33,012 nt of DNA, taken from the NCBI GenBank assembly GCA_039679385.1, contig JBDKVB010000182.1:1-33012 (forward strand). The letters are read 5' to 3'. The DNA is from Armatimonadia bacterium (GTDB lineage: Bacteria > Armatimonadota > Zipacnadia > Zipacnadales > JABUFB01). The first letter of the stretch is position 1. Every line of letters starts with the position of its first letter. Position numbers and translations under genes: made by a program. Positions 29,916 to 33,012 of the stretch are shown one piece after another. Under the pieces are notes generated by a model. It saw only the letters and a list, made by a program, of their open reading frames with translations. It was not told where the DNA came from and did not search any database.

Positions 29916-30251
29916 CTACCGGGACCTCGGGGGGAACTGCTTCCCGCAGCTTCGGCAGGTAAGGAAAGGCGTGCGCTGTTGGGGACCGGTCGCCCCGACG
30001 GCGGCGTTGGCCGCACCGCAGTAGGGGCACTTAACCGCCGGGTAGAGCTGCGGCCTATGGCACGACGGGCACTCGTCCGGCATGGACTTGAGCGTCTGCG
30101 TGCTCTCGTGACCGCACGCGGTGCACACGCAGACCGTGGCGACGGCCTGCTTGCCCAGTGGGCTGTGCCTGGGGCGCGCAACCCAGATCAACAGGCCGAC
30201 GGCGGCCACCACGAGGCTACAGGTCACAAGCAGCTTGCGTTGGTCGGTCAT
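29916..30251 (-). CDS. Small membrane-anchored zinc-ribbon protein (second of pair)
   Basis: The 111-residue protein starts at ATG 30251, which overlaps the stop of the upstream gene by 4 bases. One N-terminal membrane helix (LLVTCSLVVAAVGLLIWVA) is followed by two zinc-ribbon-like pairs: CVCTACGHES and ECPSCHRPQ, then VKCPYCGAAN and LTCRSCGK. It is probably anchored in the membrane with the ribbons on one face. Its layout matches the upstream protein, so the two are likely diverged duplicates. No known family name could be assigned. GAGAGAG precedes the start. Confidence 0.75.
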   Translation of the reverse strand: MTDQRKLLVTCSLVVAAVGLLIWVARPRHSPLGKQAVATVCVCTACGHESTQTLKSMPDECPSCHRPQLYPAVKCPYCGAANAAVGATGPQQRTPFLTCRSCGKQFPPRSR

Positions 30252-30754
30252 TGTCTCTCTCCTCGCGCGCGGGGCGCGCTGCGGCTGTCTGTTGTTGGCC
30301 GCCGGGCACCGTCGGGTGCAGGCACGGCCGGAGCACCGCGCGGCGTAGTCTGGGCGCCACACTTACGGCACTTCGGGAGGAAGTAGGCCGGGCCCAGGTC
30401 CATGAAGAGGCGCGGTCGCGCGAACAACAGCTCCTCTCGCGCCAGCTCCCATGACGTCCACGTCCGGCAGCTCGGGCAGATCCCGGCGAAGTGCAGGCTC
30501 ACCTGGCGGCAGTGCGGGCAGCGCTGTGGCAGATGCATCGTCACGCGCCAGCCCTGCCACCCGCAGTGGGTGCACATCACGGCGTTGGGCGATTGCGGTG
30601 GAGCCTTCCCGCCGGGCCGCAGACGCCACACCTGGGCAGCGTCCCACAACAGCAGCGCCGCCGTCAGCAGTACGAGCAGTGCCCGGCTCGAGCGCCGTGA
30701 GAAGACGCGTGCGAACCGCGCCCGCCCTTGGTCACGACACTGGTGCGGGCTCAC
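30248..30754 (-). CDS. Membrane-anchored zinc-ribbon protein (first of pair)
   Basis: The protein has 168 residues from GTG 30754, a start that overlaps the prepilin stop by 4 bases (GTGA); a TTG at 30766 is the only longer choice. One membrane helix ([20 protein letters not shown]) is followed by CxxC knuckles at MCTHCGW, RCPHCRQ, ICPSCRT and KCRKCGA, which could form two zinc ribbons. The remainder is low-complexity and Arg/Pro-rich. The function is unknown. The 4-base overlaps on both sides indicate a tightly coupled set of prepilin, zinc ribbon and zinc ribbon. Confidence 0.72.
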   Translation of the reverse strand: MSPHQCRDQGRARFARVFSRRSSRALLVLLTAALLLWDAAQVWRLRPGGKAPPQSPNAVMCTHCGWQGWRVTMHLPQRCPHCRQVSLHFAGICPSCRTWTSWELAREELLFARPRLFMDLGPAYFLPKCRKCGAQTTPRGAPAVPAPDGARRPTTDSRSAPRARGERQ

Positions 30755-31578
30755 TGTAGGTCCCAATCGGTGAAGTCGTCGGGCGCCGGCCAGCCGTTGC
30801 CGAAGGCTGCCACGTCAGAAGCGGTGCCCCCATAGACGGAGCCGCCCTCCTTGATGACCCCGCGGGGCAGGGCCTTGACGTGCCCGTCCATGAAGGCGAA
30901 GTTGGCCATGCCGTTGTGCCGGAAATGGATGGAGGGCTCAGGGCGGAACCAGAATCCCCAGTTGAGCGCGTAGAACGACCAGTACGGCGGCTCCATGAAG
31001 GAGTACTCGATGGCGAAGGTATTGGGGTAGAACTGCAGGAAGGCGCAGTCACAGAACATGAAGGTACCGGATGGATCAGCTACCTCCGCGTCATGGGCCG
31101 GGGGCAGAGCGCCACCCCAGTCCGAGCGCCATGCCGAGGAGCCGACGAACTCATTGTTGTAGCCGTAGCCCCCGCAGCCGGCTTCGAAATCGTTGACCGA
31201 ACCGTCGCCCTTGCGCACATAATCCCGGAAGCTCGGGCACTCTTTGATCTGAGAGTTCTTCATGTAGGGCCACAGCGGGCCGAGCTCGGGCTTGAAGATA
31301 CCACCGCCCACCGTCGGCGACTGGCGAACCCCATGCCAGCGGCGGCGGCCTCCAAAGCCTTCGTAGATATCTGGCGCCCCGGCCACGAAGTACCCGTCGT
31401 TGTCATTGGCATACTGGAGGTTGGCCATAGCGAGCTGGCGGAGGTTGGAGACGCAGCTGGCCTGGCGCGCCTTCTCGCGAGCTCTGGAAAAGACAGGGAA
31501 CAAGATCGCGGCGAGGATCGCGATGATCGCGATCACAACAAGGAGTTCGATGAGGGTAAAGCCATGTACGCGTCGCAT
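30751..31578 (-). CDS. Type II secretion/type IV pilin-like protein with DUF1559-type C-terminal domain
   Basis: The 275-residue protein begins MRRVHG, then [16 protein letters not shown]. The prepilin peptidase would cut after the glycine and methylate the phenylalanine. It continues into [24 protein letters not shown], a stretch common in Armatimonadota. The C-terminus has the [16 protein letters not shown] motif (H-X9-DG), as in DUF1559/pseudopilin proteins of Planctomycetes and Armatimonadota. It probably sits in the inner membrane or on the surface, but its role in a pilus or secretion system is not shown. AAAGGAG precedes the ATG. It is the first gene behind the cobalamin riboswitch. 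Confidence 0.9.
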   Translation of the reverse strand: MRRVHGFTLIELLVVIAIIAILAAILFPVFSRAREKARQASCVSNLRQLAMANLQYANDNDGYFVAGAPDIYEGFGGRRRWHGVRQSPTVGGGIFKPELGPLWPYMKNSQIKECPSFRDYVRKGDGSVNDFEAGCGGYGYNNEFVGSSAWRSDWGGALPPAHDAEVADPSGTFMFCDCAFLQFYPNTFAIEYSFMEPPYWSFYALNWGFWFRPEPSIHFRHNGMANFAFMDGHVKALPRGVIKEGGSVYGGTASDVAAFGNGWPAPDDFTDWDLQ

Positions 31579-31636
31579 GTCCGCTCTCCTTTGTCCGAAA
31601 AGGTAATACGCATGAGAGCGGAGGCCCGAGAACGGG

Positions 31637-31662
31637 AAAACCGCGCCTCAGCAGAGACGCGG
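31637..31662 (-). terminator. Intrinsic terminator forming the likely riboswitch expression platform
   Basis: Read on the minus strand, CCGCGTCTC (31662-31654), a TGCT loop and GAGGCGCGG (31649-31641) form a 9-bp stem with one T-G pair, followed directly by TTTT and then CCCGTT. It lies 60 bases after the aptamer and 59 bases before the prepilin ATG. Coupled to the riboswitch upstream, it would stop transcription before the prepilin operon, presumably when cobalamin is bound. Confidence 0.8.
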
Positions 31663-31722
31663 CTGGCCACTCACGGTGAGTGTGGCAATGGGCCCCCTCC
31701 CTCGAGGAGCTGCTGATGCGTA

Positions 31723-31898
31723 CCAGTGAGGCCGTCTCCTGGCTTCCGGGTCATCCTACTCCCTGCCGCCTTCCCATCTCGCGAACGAGACAGTGGATCC
31801 AAGCAGGTTTCGTCGCCGGTTACAGTTGCGGGGCAGCGACGGACTCACACCGTCTTCCGATTGCTGGTGGCCTGAAGGCCCCAGCGCTACCTCACTGG
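31723..31898 (-). promoter_or_regulatory. Cobalamin (B12) riboswitch aptamer
   Basis: On the minus strand this stretch holds the class core GGAAGACGGTG then GAGTCC and GCTGCCCCGCAACTGT (31858-31820), and the B12-box AAGCCAGGAGAC (31745-31734). A perfect 9-bp closing stem joins CCAGTGAGG (31898-31890) to CCTCACTGG (31731-31723). Order and spacing match known cobalamin riboswitches (about 176 bases). It is preceded by a promoter at 31940-31968 and followed by an intrinsic terminator at 31637-31662, consistent with transcriptional control of the prepilin-thyX gene set. Confidence 0.92.
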
Positions 31899-31939
31899 CG
31901 TTGGACACTGGGTTGTTCCATCCCCACTACACAGCGCGT

Positions 31940-31968
31940 ACTGTAGCGGGAACGCACGGCCGTGTCAA
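31940..31968 (-). promoter_or_regulatory. Promoter of the riboswitch-controlled transcript
   Basis: On the minus strand TTGACA (31968-31963) and TACAGT (31945-31940) are separated by 17 bases. Transcription would begin near 31933, about 35 bases ahead of the riboswitch closing stem. It lies just before the transposon-associated sequence and appears undamaged. Confidence 0.75.
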
Positions 31969-32017
31969 GTACCATCGGAGCTGGCGCTTACCCACTTTTG
32001 TAGATAGAAAAGGAAGT

Positions 32018-32079
32018 GACCGAGGCTCGATGTGGAAATGGGATTGCGCTGACAAACCCGTCCACAGGAGACCTCGGTC
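32018..32079 (+). repeat. Inverted repeat that can mask the transposase start
   Basis: GACCGAGG at 32018-32025 is exactly complementary to CCTCGGTC at 32072-32079, which ends directly against the ATG at 32080; the AGGAG ribosome-binding site (32066-32070) lies just inside the stem. In an RNA started outside the element this hairpin could hide the start codon region, a known protection in several insertion sequences. Confidence 0.55.
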
Positions 32080-33012
32080 ATGGCTCAGTTCGCCTTTCGA
32101 GACGTCGATGCCTTCTGTCGTCGTGTCCTGCCCGGTCTGCGCAAGACCCAGGCCACAAACCTCTCCTGGGTGCTCTTCGGCCTGCTGTGCTCCGGCCGGC
32201 CCAGCCTCTCGGCGGTCGCGCGCTGGATGGTGGGACCCGTGCGGCTGATCCACCGCATCAAACGGGTGCACCGCTTCATCGACAATCCGCGCTTGCCGCG
32301 CGGGCAGCTCCTGGCCCAGATGGTCTATTGCAACTGGCTGCGAGCCGCCGGCCGGCCACGGCCGACGGTCGTCATCGACTGGACCGACCTGGGCAAAGAC
32401 ACCGTCAGCCTGTGGATGGCCCTGGTCTCCCAGGGTCGCACCGTGCCCTTGCTATGCCGTGTGTTGCCCAAAAAGACGGCTCAGGGCTCGCGCAATCAGG
32501 CCGAGCATGACCTGATCCTCACCCTCAAAGCACTGGTGGGCACCGGCTGGGTCCTGGTCGCCGATCGCGGTTTCGCCCGAGCTTCTCTCTTTGAGATGCT
32601 GCTGCAGGAGCACCTCGATTTCGTCATCCGCTTCGATGACGACACAACGGTCTGGGTCAAGAACAAACCCCGACGCTGTGGCGACCTGCGCCTGGAGGGA
32701 ACTTTCAGCCGCTGGCTGGGCGCCGTCCGGTATCAGTCCCTGCGCAAGGTGCCGGTGCAGGTGCTGCTGTGCGAGGCCGAAGGTAGCCGCTGGAACCTGG
32801 CCACCAGCCTGCCCACCAAAGCCCAGGTGGCGAAGATCTACTACAGCCGCATGCAGATCGAAGAGATGTTCCGCGACCTCAAGCAGCACCTGCACATCGA
32901 GAAGATGCCCTGCACCACCCTGGCGCGTACGGCCACCTGGCTCTTGCTCTGTGCCCTGGCCTACAGCTATCTGTACTGGCTCGGGGTGCTGGGCACGGAA
33001 CAGAAGTTGTCG
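32080..33012 (+). CDS. IS4-family transposase, N-terminal 311 residues (3' end outside window)
   Basis: The open frame runs from ATG 32080, with AGGAG 9 bases upstream, to the window edge without a stop. It shows the DDE layout of IS4: VVIDWTD (first Asp), LVADRGFA (second Asp) and YYSRMQIEEMFRDLK, which fits the YREK signature Y-X2-R-X3-E-X6-K exactly and supplies the catalytic Glu. The product catalyses cut-and-paste movement of the element. The frame is intact as far as it is seen, so the copy may still be active. Confidence 0.88.
   Translation, partial: MAQFAFRDVDAFCRRVLPGLRKTQATNLSWVLFGLLCSGRPSLSAVARWMVGPVRLIHRIKRVHRFIDNPRLPRGQLLAQMVYCNWLRAAGRPRPTVVIDWTDLGKDTVSLWMALVSQGRTVPLLCRVLPKKTAQGSRNQAEHDLILTLKALVGTGWVLVADRGFARASLFEMLLQEHLDFVIRFDDDTTVWVKNKPRRCGDLRLEGTFSRWLGAVRYQSLRKVPVQVLLCEAEGSRWNLATSLPTKAQVAKIYYSRMQIEEMFRDLKQHLHIEKMPCTTLARTATWLLLCALAYSYLYWLGVLGTEQKLS

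Larger units (their letters stand above)
32018..33012 (+). mobile_element. IS4-family insertion sequence, left part (cut by window edge)
   Basis: The window ends inside the transposase gene, so the right terminal repeat is not visible and the left end cannot be fixed; it must lie between about 31969 (the upper edge of the riboswitch promoter) and 32018. An inverted repeat at 32018-32079 sits just before the transposase ATG. Confidence 0.65.

Noticed and set aside
31579-32079. Possible small protein genes in the leader between the prepilin and the transposase
   Set aside because: The bases are explained by the riboswitch, terminator, promoter and IS edge; the open frames lack ribosome-binding sites and protein-like composition.

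Overview
The window is GC-rich, densely coded bacterial DNA with no rRNA, tRNA or CRISPR. It probably comes from an anaerobic or facultative member of Armatimonadota or a related uncultured lineage. That placement rests mainly on the DUF1559-type prepilin at 30751-31578, whose N-terminal segment with the [14 protein letters not shown] pattern is common in that phylum, so it is an inference.

Left part (1-14979): after the tail of a sugar-type oxidoreductase, a consensus promoter at 557-584 opens a long plus-strand [FeFe]-hydrogenase locus. It begins with five small regulatory-type genes: a DRTGG protein with a probable CTG start, an RsbW-like ATPase, a second DRTGG-like protein, a PHP-domain protein and a second HATPase protein. 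The redox subunits follow: a thioredoxin-like [2Fe-2S] protein, a NuoE/HydC subunit, a 1015-residue HydB/NuoF fused to a GltD/NfnB-type FAD-NADPH module, and the HydA catalytic subunit. HydG comes next. The locus ends with two signalling proteins: a hybrid histidine kinase whose sensor is a non-catalytic HsfB/HydS-like [FeFe]-hydrogenase domain, and a REC-PAS-histidine kinase. Together they look like a hydrogenase that exchanges electrons between ferredoxin, NAD(H) and possibly NADP(H), with a built-in H2 or redox sensor. HydE and HydF are not in the window.

Middle part (14980-22950): a promoter at 14994-15023 drives nfnA and nfnB, an electron-bifurcating NADH-dependent ferredoxin:NADP+ oxidoreductase that connects the same redox pools. 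Then come a DUF2284 protein, a CDP-alcohol phosphatidyltransferase overlapping a metallophosphoesterase, a second Gfo/Idh/MocA oxidoreductase, a CaCA-type cation exchanger, and a glycyl-radical-enzyme activase with its own promoter, TTG start and terminator.

Right part (22951-33012): a secreted protein of unknown function, carB, a small membrane protein, and on the minus strand a lipoprotein lipase-like hydrolase. Also on the minus strand is a compact set running from a prepilin through two zinc-ribbon membrane proteins to ThyX. This set lies directly behind a cobalamin riboswitch that has its own promoter (31940-31968) and a well-formed intrinsic terminator (31637-31662). B12 control of a prepilin/zinc-ribbon/ThyX set is the most unexpected arrangement in the window. 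The right edge cuts an IS4-family transposase gene that is transcribed away from the riboswitch.
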